NCBI RefSeq assembly: GCF_003095655.1
Contig: NZ_CP029151.1
Span: forward strand, 3,559,448-3,623,447
Direction of reading: 5' to 3'
Source of the DNA: Dokdonia sp. Dokd-P16
Lineage (GTDB): Bacteria; Bacteroidota; Bacteroidia; Flavobacteriales; Flavobacteriaceae
DNA: 64,000 nt
The number at the start of each line of letters is the position of its first letter. Position 1 is the stretch's first letter. The notes below the pieces were generated by a model. That model was given only the letters and a program-made list of their open reading frames with translations. It had not been told where the DNA came from and did no database searches. The position numbers and the translations under genes are program-made. Shown one piece after another: positions 38,197-47,509 of the stretch.

Positions 38197-40242
38197 ATTA
38201 TAGATTCGTATAACACTAAGCAACGTGAGGCCATCACTTTTGATGGTAAACACTTACTACTACTTGCAGGAGCAGGTACTGGTAAAACCAAGACTATTGT
38301 AGGTAGAGCAGAGTATCTTATTCAATCTGGCGTACGTCCAGAGAAGATACAGATCCTCACATTTACAAAAAGAGCTGCAAGCGAGATTGTAGAGCGTGTA
38401 AAAGCAGGATTGCCTGCTGGTACAAGCGGCGCAATTAATGGTAGCACCTTCCATAGCTGGTGTAACCAGCTTATTGTTAAGTTTCCAAATCTCTTTGGTG
38501 CGGCAAGTTTTACGGTAATTGACCCAGATGATCAGTTAAGTTTGATGAAAATGGCTTGCGGAAATGCAAGTGAGGAATATGGGAAAGTAAGAATTAAACC
38601 GCAGCAGATTCTCGATATATTTTCCTTTGCGCGTAACACAAGAAGTAATCTCACAGATACTATACGTAAGTTGCTCTATAAGGGAAAAGATGACCCTCAA
38701 GTGACGGAAGATATTGCAACACTTCGACCACAATTAGAGCATCTTATAAAGGAATACCAACTACAGAAAAAGCGACAGCAGTACCTAGATTATGACGATT
38801 TACTGCTTGTTATAGCAAATAGACTGAATAAAGATGAAAAAGCAAGAGAGATTCTGGCTTCCTCCTACGAGCATATTTTAATAGATGAGATGCAGGATAC
38901 AAATCCGCTGCAATGGTATTTATTGAAGCCTTTTGAGCATATCTGTCACCTATTTTGTGTGGGAGATGATGCACAATCTATTTACAGTTTCCGTGGCGCA
39001 GATTTTAAGAATGTTCACTTATTTAAGGAACGTGTAGCAGATGCTACGGTAAAAGTACTGGACAAGAATTACCGTTCTACACAGGAGATACTAGATATCT
39101 CAAACTGGTTACTAGAAAAATCACCTGTACAGTATAATAAAAAACTGATCTCAAGCAGAGGACCAGGAAAAGTGCCTGTGATTTTGAATGTGAATAACCA
39201 ATTTGAAGAAGCAAATTATATCGCTAATAAAATTCTAGAAGCCTTTTCTAGTGGCGGAAGCTCCTTTTCTGATTTTCTAATCTTGAGCAGGTCGCAATAC
39301 TATACAAGACCACTGCAAGCAGTATTTCTTCAAAAGAAGATTCCTTATCAAACCTTTGGCGGAAGAAAGTTTCTTGAAGCTGCTCACATAAAAGATTTAG
39401 TGGCGGTATTGAGAGTAATTAACAATCCGCTAGATGAGATTGCGTGGATTCGCTTTTTTACATTCATCCACGGTATTGGTGCTGTAAAGGCAACCTCTTA
39501 TATGACTGAGGTGATGCAAATCGCACCAGAGGACATAAGACCAGACACCTTCACCTCTATCATCTCTGGTACCGAAGGAGAAAAAGTATCTAAGTTTTAC
39601 AAAACTGTTTTTGATAATAAAGGCAACGTAAAGCTAGCCATTAAAGAATTGTACAGCGCAATGGAGTTTGATCTTGCTATGAAGTATAGCAAAGACTGGA
39701 CAGAAAAACGCAAAGGCGATTTTCCTGTACTAGAAATGCTCTCTGAAAACTATGCGACGCTTGGCGCTTTTATCTCAGAAGGGATTCTAGATAATGCTGC
39801 ACATGTTTCAGGTCAAAATACTTTAGAAGGCAGTAAATTAACTACCACAGATCATCAAGATCACGTCACCATCTCTACCGTACACTCGGCTAAGGGTCTT
39901 GAAGCAGACGTTTGTTTTGTGCTTAATGTATCCCCTAAGTCCTACCCTTCCTCCTACAGTCTAGGGAATCTAGATGAAGTAGAAGAAGATAGACGCGTGC
40001 TATATGTGGCACTCACCAGAGCAAAAAATGAACTCATTATCACTAGAGCGACAGATTCCATTAACGCCTTTCATCATAAAACGGATACGCAAGAAGAACT
40101 AGGAGAAAATAGCGCCTACTTTCTAGAAGAGCTTCCAGATCATCTTGCTAGTCAAACCTCTCCAAAAACTACATTTACTGCCTATAAAGATGCCGCCGTA
40201 AAGAATGATATTGATTTAGATTTGGGTATGGATTTTAGTTAA
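38197..40242 (+). CDS. UvrD/Rep-family ATP-dependent DNA helicase
   Basis: A superfamily 1 helicase of about 681 residues. Walker A is in LLAGAGTGKTKT, motif II is DEMQDTN, motif III GDDAQSIYSFRGA, motif IV LDKNYRST, motif V TVHSAKGLEAD and motif VI VALTRAKNE. The reading frame is open back to 38167 but has no ATG. Either translation starts at ATT 38197 (or ATA 38200), or one A is missing in the A7 run at 38185-38191, which would join the frame to ATG 38159. The first ATG inside the frame (38410) would remove Walker A and is rejected. DNA repair or restart is the likely role, perhaps with the divergent GIY-YIG nuclease. Confidence 0.88.
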   Translation: MIDSYNTKQREAITFDGKHLLLLAGAGTGKTKTIVGRAEYLIQSGVRPEKIQILTFTKRAASEIVERVKAGLPAGTSGAINGSTFHSWCNQLIVKFPNLFGAASFTVIDPDDQLSLMKMACGNASEEYGKVRIKPQQILDIFSFARNTRSNLTDTIRKLLYKGKDDPQVTEDIATLRPQLEHLIKEYQLQKKRQQYLDYDDLLLVIANRLNKDEKAREILASSYEHILIDEMQDTNPLQWYLLKPFEHICHLFCVGDDAQSIYSFRGADFKNVHLFKERVADATVKVLDKNYRSTQEILDISNWLLEKSPVQYNKKLISSRGPGKVPVILNVNNQFEEANYIANKILEAFSSGGSSFSDFLILSRSQYYTRPLQAVFLQKKIPYQTFGGRKFLEAAHIKDLVAVLRVINNPLDEIAWIRFFTFIHGIGAVKATSYMTEVMQIAPEDIRPDTFTSIISGTEGEKVSKFYKTVFDNKGNVKLAIKELYSAMEFDLAMKYSKDWTEKRKGDFPVLEMLSENYATLGAFISEGILDNAAHVSGQNTLEGSKLTTTDHQDHVTISTVHSAKGLEADVCFVLNVSPKSYPSSYSLGNLDEVEEDRRVLYVALTRAKNELIITRATDSINAFHHKTDTQEELGENSAYFLEELPDHLASQTSPKTTFTAYKDAAVKNDIDLDLGMDFS

Positions 40243-40399
40243 TCTTATAAAATTCGCCATTCAGAATTAGGTTATTTGATCCTATTTCTAAGAAGAATTA
40301 TCTTTCAATCAATTAGATTTTAAGATCAAATCTCTATGCAAGTAGCTTTCTTAAAATATCCTCTTTATAAAAAAGAGCGCTTATCCTTCTCGTAGTAGC

Positions 40400-40413
40400 G
40401 CTTTCGCGAAAGC
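40400..40413. repeat. Dispersed palindrome GCTTTCGCGAAAGC, intergenic
   Basis: Exact copy between the helicase end and the RND operon promoter. Confidence 0.9.
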
Positions 40414-40445
40414 AAAAATAATTAAGATTCTTTTAACTTCGATTG

Positions 40446-40478
40446 GTTCGGTTTGTTCCGAACTAACGGTTAATTTTG
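40446..40478 (+). promoter_or_regulatory. RND efflux operon promoter with inverted-repeat operator
   Basis: Inverted repeat GTTCGG-N6-CCGAAC (40446-40463) just upstream of a perfect -7 element TAATTTTG (40471-40478). The repeat covers the -33 region, so a protein bound there should block transcription. The GbsR/MarR-like regulator encoded 60 bases downstream is the natural candidate for autorepression. Confidence 0.65.
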
Positions 40479-40537
40479 CCGCGTATTTGAATCTCGTCTG
40501 TTTCTTTGATGGAGCAATGGGAATAAATTAATAAATA

Positions 40538-41041
40538 ATGGCAGATATAATTTGTAAAGAAAAAATGTCACTTGTTGAAAAACTAGGTGTACATATCGAA
40601 AAGCGAGAGCAACTTGCTCCGGTAGCGGCTCGCATACTATCATATACGATTCTTACAGGAAAGAAAGGATGCACTTTTGAAGATATGGTCAATATACTAT
40701 GCGCTAGTAAGAGTACGATCTCAACTCACCTTAATCACCTTCAAGATCTTAACAAGATAGAGTATTTCACAAAAACGGGTGATCGTAAGAAATACTTTAT
40801 CATCAATAAGGATATGGTGGTACATCATGTAGATAACCTTATGAATGAGTGGAAAGAAGTACGAGAATTACATCAAGAAATCAGGACCTACAAGGAAACC
40901 GTAAACAGTCAGAATACTGGAGACGATTCAGAAAAATTTGACTTGAATTTTCATAATGATTACATCAAATTTTTAGATGAAGCTACTGCTTCTATAGAGA
41001 TACTAAGAACAAAATTAACAGACGACAAATTTGAAATATAA
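40538..41041 (+). CDS. GbsR/MarR-like transcription regulator of the efflux operon
   Basis: A 167-residue regulator. A winged helix-turn-helix occupies about residues 20-95, with the recognition helix in CASKSTISTHLNHLQ and the wing in KTGDRKKYF; a C-terminal helix for dimerisation follows. It is the first gene of the efflux operon, 6 bases upstream of the periplasmic adaptor gene. It probably represses its own operon at the inverted repeat at 40446. The inducing ligand is unknown. Confidence 0.88.
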   Translation: MADIICKEKMSLVEKLGVHIEKREQLAPVAARILSYTILTGKKGCTFEDMVNILCASKSTISTHLNHLQDLNKIEYFTKTGDRKKYFIINKDMVVHHVDNLMNEWKEVRELHQEIRTYKETVNSQNTGDDSEKFDLNFHNDYIKFLDEATASIEILRTKLTDDKFEI

Positions 41042-41047
41042 AGTACC

Positions 41048-42184
41048 ATGAAAAGATATACATCATTCACCCTGCTTGCACTTGTTGTGCTATTTATCAC
41101 AATAAGTTGTGGAGGTAATCAAGAAGATACCGCCGCCGCAGCGCAACAAGCTCCACCAGCGCCATTTCCTGTAATGAAGTTGCAACCTAAAACTGTAACA
41201 GCTTACCAAGAGTACCCTACAAGTCTTGAAGGAATTGTAAACAGTGCTGTAAGAGCAAAAATCTCTGGATATATACAGAAAGTACTAGTAGACGAAGGTC
41301 AAAAAGTACGTAAGGGTCAAGTGTTATTTAGACTAGAAACGCAATCACTTAATCAAGATGCTGGGGCAGCAAAAGCAAGAGTAAATGTAGCTCAGGTTGA
41401 AATTGATAAGTTAACGCCATTAGTAGAAAAGAATATCATAAGTGCTGTACAATTAGAAACTGCAAAAGCTAATCTTGCGCAAGCAAAAGCTAATTATAGT
41501 AGCATCTCTGCAAACATAGGCTATGCGACTATTAAAAGTCCTGTAGACGGTTTTGTGGGTGCCATTACTTATAGAGAAGGTTCGCTGGTAAGCCCAGCAG
41601 ATCCACAACCACTTACCACCGTAAGCGATATAAGTAAAGTATATGCTTTCTTTAGTCTTAATGAGAAGCAATACTTAGATTTCTTACAGCAAGCTGAAGG
41701 AAAAGATCTTGCCGAAAAGCTAGCTAACTTTTCTAACGTGAGTTTAATCCTTGCAAATGGCACCACCTATTCTGAAAAAGGTACTATTCAAACAAGTACA
41801 GGGCAAATTGACCAACGCACTGGTACTGTAAGCTTAAGAGCAGTTTTTGACAATCCTAACCAATTACTAACAAACGGTAATAGTGGAAAGATTCAAATAC
41901 CAACGATATACGAGGATGCAATTGTTATCCCTCAAGAAGCTACCTATGAACAACAAGGAAATATCATGTTCTTTAAAGTTGATAAGGAAAACAAAGTAGC
42001 TACTTCGATACTTAAAGTAAAAGCGATAGTAGATAACCTATATGTTGTGGAATCAGGTATCGAGCTCACAGATACTATCATCGTTTCTGGTGTAGGAAAA
42101 TTAAGAAGCGGCATGACTATCACACCTCAAGAAGTTCCATTTGAGGAAGCTACTAAGCCTATACAAACGCTATTTAAGAACTAG
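41048..42184 (+). CDS. RND efflux periplasmic adaptor (AcrA-like) lipoprotein
   Basis: A 378-residue membrane fusion protein. It has an N-terminal lipoprotein signal (lipobox ISCG, cysteine near residue 21), a split biotinyl/lipoyl domain (VRAKISGYIQKVLVDEGQKVRKGQ and later IGYATIKSPVDGFVG), a short alpha-hairpin, then beta-barrel and membrane-proximal domains. It links the inner-membrane pump to the TolC-like channel. All three parts follow in order in the same operon. Confidence 0.94.
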   Translation: MKRYTSFTLLALVVLFITISCGGNQEDTAAAAQQAPPAPFPVMKLQPKTVTAYQEYPTSLEGIVNSAVRAKISGYIQKVLVDEGQKVRKGQVLFRLETQSLNQDAGAAKARVNVAQVEIDKLTPLVEKNIISAVQLETAKANLAQAKANYSSISANIGYATIKSPVDGFVGAITYREGSLVSPADPQPLTTVSDISKVYAFFSLNEKQYLDFLQQAEGKDLAEKLANFSNVSLILANGTTYSEKGTIQTSTGQIDQRTGTVSLRAVFDNPNQLLTNGNSGKIQIPTIYEDAIVIPQEATYEQQGNIMFFKVDKENKVATSILKVKAIVDNLYVVESGIELTDTIIVSGVGKLRSGMTITPQEVPFEEATKPIQTLFKN

Positions 42185-42207
42185 GTTACCCTAAAAAAAT
42201 ACAAGAC

Positions 42208-45200
42208 ATGTTAAAAACATTCATTGAAAGACCCGTGCTTTCAACGGTAATTTCTATTATCATAGTGGTACTTGGTGCTATAAGCATAACTAGCTTACCT
42301 ATAGAAGAATACCCAGATATTGCGCCACCTACCATAAAAGTACTTGCTTCTTATCCAGGAGCAAATGCCGAAACGGTGCTGGAAAGTGTAATCATCCCTA
42401 TTGAAGAGCAAATTAATGGTGTAGAAGGGATGACCTACATCACCTCTACTGCCTCAAATAATGGTACTGCTGAGATTACAGTATATTTTAATCAAGAGAT
42501 TGACGCAGATATTGCAGCGGTAAACGTACAAAACCGTGTTTCTAGAGCTACACCGCTATTACCACAGGAGGTAGTACAAACAGGAGTTACGACGCAAAAG
42601 CAAGAAACAAGTGCTTTGATGTTTATCTCCATGTATTCTGAGAGTGAGGATTATGATGCTACGTTCATTCAGAACTATTTAAAAATAAACGTAATTCCAG
42701 CGATGCAGCGTATAAGCGGTGTAGGTGATGTAAGTTTATTTTCTCAGCAGGATTATGCAATGCGTATTTGGTTAAAACCTGAGAAGCTTGCTTCATATGG
42801 ACTAATTCCATCAGATATCCAGGCGGTATTACAAGAGCAAAACTTAGAAGCTGCAGCAGGATCTCTAGGAGAAAATAATGGAGAGGCTTTTTCATACACA
42901 CTAACCTATAGTGGCCGCTTTAAAGAGCAAAAGCAATATGGTGACATTATCATCAAGGCATTAGGAAACGGACAGTTTTTACGTCTAGATGATGTGGCAA
43001 CTATTGAGCTAGATGCACAGTCATATGCTGCAAATGCAGAAAGTTTAGGGAATCCATCCGTTTTTATGGGGATTTTTCAAACTAAAGGATCTAACGCAAG
43101 AGAGATTATTGAAAACATTAAAATAACACTAGAATCTGTAAAAAATGATCTTCCAAAGGGTTTAGATGTTTTTGTTCCTTATGATACTAGTTTATTCCTA
43201 AACGCATCTATTGAGAAAGTGCTTACTACATTATTAGAAGCATTTATATTAGTATTCCTCGTAGTGTTTTTATTCCTACAAGATTTTAGATCCACACTTA
43301 TTCCAGCGATAGCGGTACCTGTTTCTATTATTGGTACGTTTTTCTTTCTAAGTGTCTTTGGATATTCTATTAACTTACTTACACTGTTTGCACTAGTGCT
43401 CGCCATTGGTATTGTAGTAGATGATGCGATTGTTGTAGTAGAGGCTGTACATGCTAAAATGGACGAAGGGGAAAAAGATCCTAAAAAAGCGACACTTACT
43501 GCCATGAATGAAATCTCTGGGGCGATTATATCAATCACCTTAGTAATGGCAGCTGTATTTATCCCAGTTACTTTTGTTACGGGACCTACAGGAGTATTTT
43601 ATGAGCAGTTTGGAGTTACGCTCATTATAGCGATCCTTATTTCGGCGGTAAATGCTTTGACGCTGAGTCCAGCGTTGTGTGCGTTACTTTTAAAGTCACA
43701 CAAAGATGATGAGGAACTCAAAGGAAAAGGTCCTTTACAGCGATTTTATACCTTATTCAATAGAGGTTTTAACGCTACAGTAACTAGATACGGTCACTCG
43801 CTATCATTCTTATACAGACAAAAATGGATGCCTGTATTACTATTAGCACTTGCTATCGTAGGTATTGTTTGGGCATCAAACACAACTCCTACAGGTTTTG
43901 TACCTAATGAAGATAGAGGAATTATTTTTGCAAACATTGAGCTACCTGCAGGATCTTCACTTGATAGAACAAATGCTGTTACTACAGATTTATATAATCG
44001 TATAGATGGCCTAGAAGGAGTTGTAGCTGTTAACTTTATTAAAGGTAGAAGTTTATTAAATGGTGCAGGAAGTAATTATGGTTTTGGTATCATAAAACTA
44101 GCAAATTGGGATGAGCGTGAAGACCCTTCATTATCTGCCACTGCAATCACAGGTAAACTTTTCGGACTTGGTGCAAATATTCCTGAGGCTAAAATTATTT
44201 TCTTCTCTCCTCCTAGTATTCGAGGATTTGGTAACTCATCTGGTTTTGAAGTGAACTTATTAGACAAGTTTGGAGGTGAATTTAAAGACTTAGATGTTGC
44301 AAATAAAGAGTTTGCTGCGGCATTAATGTCGCACCCAGAAATTAAGTATGCTCAGTCTTCTTTTAATACAGAATATCCGCAGTATGAGATGGAGATAAAT
44401 GTACCGCTTGCTAAAGAAAAAGGAGTAGCTATTAATAGCATATTCTCCACGTTACAAGGTTATATAGGAGGTATTTATGCATCAGATTTTTCAAAGTTTG
44501 GAAAGCAGTTTAGAGTATATATTCAGGCGTTACCTGATGATAGAGCTGGTGTAGAAGATTTAAATAGCATGTATGTAAGAACTGACTCTGGAGAAATGAC
44601 TCCTATCACGCAGTTTGTAAATTTAGAGCGTGTATATGGACCACAATCTGTTACTAGATTTAACCTCTTTAATTCTACTTCTATTACTGGTGCTACTAAT
44701 GATGGCTTTAGTACTGGAGACGCTATTAGAATAATAGATGAAGAGGCTGCAAAGCTACCTAACAATTATACTGTCGCATATTCTGGTCTTACTAGAGAAG
44801 AGGTAAACGCAGGAAATCAGACCGCATTCATATTTGGATTAAGTATTCTCTTTGTATACTTCTTACTAAGTGCTCAATATGAAAGCTACTTATTACCATT
44901 TGCCGTAATACTTTCTTTACCATTTGGAGTCTTTGGAGCATATATAAGTACTAAGCTGTTTGGTCTAGAGAATAATATCTACTTCCAGATTGCCTTAATC
45001 ATGCTGATAGGGCTGCTCGCCAAGAATGCTATTCTTATTGTAGAATTTGCGCTTGCTAGGCGTAAAAATGGAGAAGACATCGTGAGTGCCGCCATAAACG
45101 GCGCAAAGTCAAGACTACGACCTATTCTAATGACCTCCTTTGCCTTTATTCTAGGATTAATGCCACTAGTACTTGCCAAAGGTGTAGGGTCTGAAGGTAA

Positions 45201-45351
45201 CAACTCTATAGGTACAGGTGCCGTAGGCGGGATGCTTATAGGAACCATTCTAGGGGTATTTGTAATCCCAGTCTTATTTATATTATTTCAGTGGTTACAA
45301 GAACGCATTTCTAGTAAACCAGCAGTACAAACTATTGAAACACAAGAATAA
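42208..45351 (+). CDS. RND multidrug efflux permease (AcrB/HAE1 family)
   Basis: A 1047-residue inner-membrane pump with twelve membrane spans and two large periplasmic loops. It begins MLKTFIERPVLS and has the proton-relay aspartates in VVDDAIVVVEAVHAKM (about residues 405-420), a family hallmark. The late GLLAKNAILIVEFA segment is TM10-11. HAE1-type RND pumps export hydrophobic drugs, bile salts or detergents using the proton gradient. Full length; 23 bases after the adaptor gene. Confidence 0.96.
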   Translation: MLKTFIERPVLSTVISIIIVVLGAISITSLPIEEYPDIAPPTIKVLASYPGANAETVLESVIIPIEEQINGVEGMTYITSTASNNGTAEITVYFNQEIDADIAAVNVQNRVSRATPLLPQEVVQTGVTTQKQETSALMFISMYSESEDYDATFIQNYLKINVIPAMQRISGVGDVSLFSQQDYAMRIWLKPEKLASYGLIPSDIQAVLQEQNLEAAAGSLGENNGEAFSYTLTYSGRFKEQKQYGDIIIKALGNGQFLRLDDVATIELDAQSYAANAESLGNPSVFMGIFQTKGSNAREIIENIKITLESVKNDLPKGLDVFVPYDTSLFLNASIEKVLTTLLEAFILVFLVVFLFLQDFRSTLIPAIAVPVSIIGTFFFLSVFGYSINLLTLFALVLAIGIVVDDAIVVVEAVHAKMDEGEKDPKKATLTAMNEISGAIISITLVMAAVFIPVTFVTGPTGVFYEQFGVTLIIAILISAVNALTLSPALCALLLKSHKDDEELKGKGPLQRFYTLFNRGFNATVTRYGHSLSFLYRQKWMPVLLLALAIVGIVWASNTTPTGFVPNEDRGIIFANIELPAGSSLDRTNAVTTDLYNRIDGLEGVVAVNFIKGRSLLNGAGSNYGFGIIKLANWDEREDPSLSATAITGKLFGLGANIPEAKIIFFSPPSIRGFGNSSGFEVNLLDKFGGEFKDLDVANKEFAAALMSHPEIKYAQSSFNTEYPQYEMEINVPLAKEKGVAINSIFSTLQGYIGGIYASDFSKFGKQFRVYIQALPDDRAGVEDLNSMYVRTDSGEMTPITQFVNLERVYGPQSVTRFNLFNSTSITGATNDGFSTGDAIRIIDEEAAKLPNNYTVAYSGLTREEVNAGNQTAFIFGLSILFVYFLLSAQYESYLLPFAVILSLPFGVFGAYISTKLFGLENNIYFQIALIMLIGLLAKNAILIVEFALARRKNGEDIVSAAINGAKSRLRPILMTSFAFILGLMPLVLAKGVGSEGNNSIGTGAVGGMLIGTILGVFVIPVLFILFQWLQERISSKPAVQTIETQE

Positions 45352-46772
45352 TGAAATCACCTATCACATATAAGAATATAAGCAAGCCTATACTTCTAGT
45401 TGTTGTGTCTTTCATGCTACAAAGTTGCTTTGTAGCACAAGACTATGTACAGCCAGATATTACTGCAGAGACAGAGGCATTGTATAGAACAGACAATTTG
45501 CCTACAGATAGTATTTCTGTAGCAAATGTCTCTTGGAGAACCTTATTTACAGATGATCAATTGCAGTCGTATATTCAAGAAGGGCTTGAAAATAACATGG
45601 ATGTGCGTATCGCTATACAACAGATGATTGCTGCACAAGCTTACGCGAAACAAGGAAAGGCTGGTTATTTACCTACAGTGAATGTAGGCGCAAATTTCAC
45701 ACACCAAGTACTCTCTGAGAACACGCAGTTTGGTCAGTTTTTGACCAATAGAGCTACAGATCAATTTGATATCACAGCAAATCTATCTTGGGAAGCAGAC
45801 ATCTGGGGAAAAATAAGAAGTAACCAAAGAGCTACGCAAGCAGCATATTTGAAAAGTGTAGCGGGTCATCAAGCTGTAAAAACTCAGCTTGTTGCAAGTA
45901 TCACAAACACCTATTATAACTTACTTGCTCTAGATGCTCAGATAGCCATCACAGAAGAAACGGTTGCAACTAGAGAACGTAGTGTAGAAACTATAAAAGC
46001 ATTAAAAGATGCTGGACAGGTTACACAGGTGGCAGTAGATCAAAACATAGCGCAGTATAACAACGCAAAGGCACTACAAGTAGACCTTGAGACAGCACTT
46101 TTTAAAACAGAAAATGTACTCAGTATTTTATTAGGAAAACCTGGACAGCGTTTTGAAAGAAGCTCACTAGATAGCCAGGTGCTAGATGAAGAATTAAAAC
46201 TAGGAGTACCAGCATCACTATTAACTAATAGACCTGATGTAATGGCAGCTGAGTTTGATCTGATTCAGTCTTTTGAGCTAACTAATGTTGCAAAGAGTAA
46301 CTTATATCCTTCATTGCGATTAACCGCAGCAGGAGGTTTCCAGAGTCTTGAGATTGATAAGCTACTAAGTGCAAATTCATTATTTGCAACAGTCATAGGT
46401 GGATTAACACAACCACTCCTGAACCAGCGAAAGTTGAAAACACAGCGCGAAGTTGCAATTGCACAACAAGAACAGAGCTTACTAGCATTTAAAAAGACAT
46501 TGCTTGTTGCGGGAACTGAAGTATCAAATGCCTTATTTGAATATGAAGCAGAAACAAAAAAGTTCCAATTTATAAATAAAGAAGTTACTGCACTACGCGC
46601 AGCAGAAGCCAACTCTGAGGAGCTCTTAAAAAACGGTTATGCAACATACCTAGATTTGCTTACAGCAAGACAAAGTGCTCTTAATGCAGAGCTTAATATC
46701 ATCGAGAGTAAACTACAGCAGCTTGTATCTATAGTTGATTTATACGAAGCCTTAGGTGGCGGATGGAGATAA
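45351..46772 (+). CDS. Outer-membrane efflux channel (TolC/NodT family)
   Basis: A 473-residue lipoprotein-type outer-membrane factor. Lipobox QSC is near residue 26. The repeated long helices (AIQQMIAAQAYAKQGKAGYLP and the second half equivalent) and NRPDVMAAEFDL are typical of the NodT family. The start overlaps the permease stop codon by one base. It completes the tripartite pump. Confidence 0.94.
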   Translation: MKSPITYKNISKPILLVVVSFMLQSCFVAQDYVQPDITAETEALYRTDNLPTDSISVANVSWRTLFTDDQLQSYIQEGLENNMDVRIAIQQMIAAQAYAKQGKAGYLPTVNVGANFTHQVLSENTQFGQFLTNRATDQFDITANLSWEADIWGKIRSNQRATQAAYLKSVAGHQAVKTQLVASITNTYYNLLALDAQIAITEETVATRERSVETIKALKDAGQVTQVAVDQNIAQYNNAKALQVDLETALFKTENVLSILLGKPGQRFERSSLDSQVLDEELKLGVPASLLTNRPDVMAAEFDLIQSFELTNVAKSNLYPSLRLTAAGGFQSLEIDKLLSANSLFATVIGGLTQPLLNQRKLKTQREVAIAQQEQSLLAFKKTLLVAGTEVSNALFEYEAETKKFQFINKEVTALRAAEANSEELLKNGYATYLDLLTARQSALNAELNIIESKLQQLVSIVDLYEALGGGWR

Positions 46773-46781
46773 AAGTATAAG

Positions 46782-47387
46782 ATGGCTACTAAGGAAATCT
46801 TGCTACAGCATGCTATTACTAAGTTTACACAGCTTGGCAGCAAACATGTGACGCTAGATGAGATAGCAGATGATCTCGGGATTTCTAAAAAAACGATTTA
46901 TACGTTTTTTAAAACAAAAGGAGATTTAGTAACTGCAAGCGTGATGGCACTACTTGACGAATATCAAGAGAATATTAATGTTATCACTGATTGTAAAAGT
47001 ACAGATGCGCTTTTAAAAGTAATTTTAATATACAAAAGAGGGTTTGAGTATATAGCATACTTTAAACCCTCTTTTCTTTCTGACCTATCGAGATATTATC
47101 CTAAGGCAAATAAGGCATATACTGTATTTGTAGAGAAATTATCTAAAGTAACTGTTTACAATCTTCTAGTACAAGCACAAGACACAGGTAACATAAGAAG
47201 TGATATTAATGTGTCGCTAGTAGTAGCCATCTATTTTACTAGAGTAGATCTCTTGGTGTTAGGTAACAATAATCTGATAGCAGTATATGGAAAAGAAGCA
47301 ACCTTTTATCATCTTGTAATTTCAAATCTAAGAGGTATTATCTCACCCACGTATACAAATGAGTATTTTAAATCTTGTGGTAATTAA
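46782..47387 (+). CDS. TetR/AcrR-family transcription regulator
   Basis: A 201-residue regulator with an N-terminal TetR helix-turn-helix (VTLDEIADDLGISKKTIYTFFKTK, residues about 24-47) and a variable ligand-binding domain. It is 9 bases after the efflux channel gene, so it is the last gene of the operon. The operon thus carries two different regulators at its ends. Its operator could not be located. Confidence 0.92.
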   Translation: MATKEILLQHAITKFTQLGSKHVTLDEIADDLGISKKTIYTFFKTKGDLVTASVMALLDEYQENINVITDCKSTDALLKVILIYKRGFEYIAYFKPSFLSDLSRYYPKANKAYTVFVEKLSKVTVYNLLVQAQDTGNIRSDINVSLVVAIYFTRVDLLVLGNNNLIAVYGKEATFYHLVISNLRGIISPTYTNEYFKSCGN

Positions 47388-47509
47388 CTTTTAATGCCGC
47401 AATCACAAAGCTTCGGCGATATAGCGCTAGTTGAAAGACAAACTTACTATAAGTCATTAAACAGCATAAATATCATCTGCTCACATGTTCCCGAAAGGGA
47501 AAAACTCAT

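Noticed and set aside
47488..47501. Hairpin TTCCC-GAAA-GGGAA between the TetR and Kef genes
   Set aside because: Only five base pairs and no T-run, so it is not called as a terminator.
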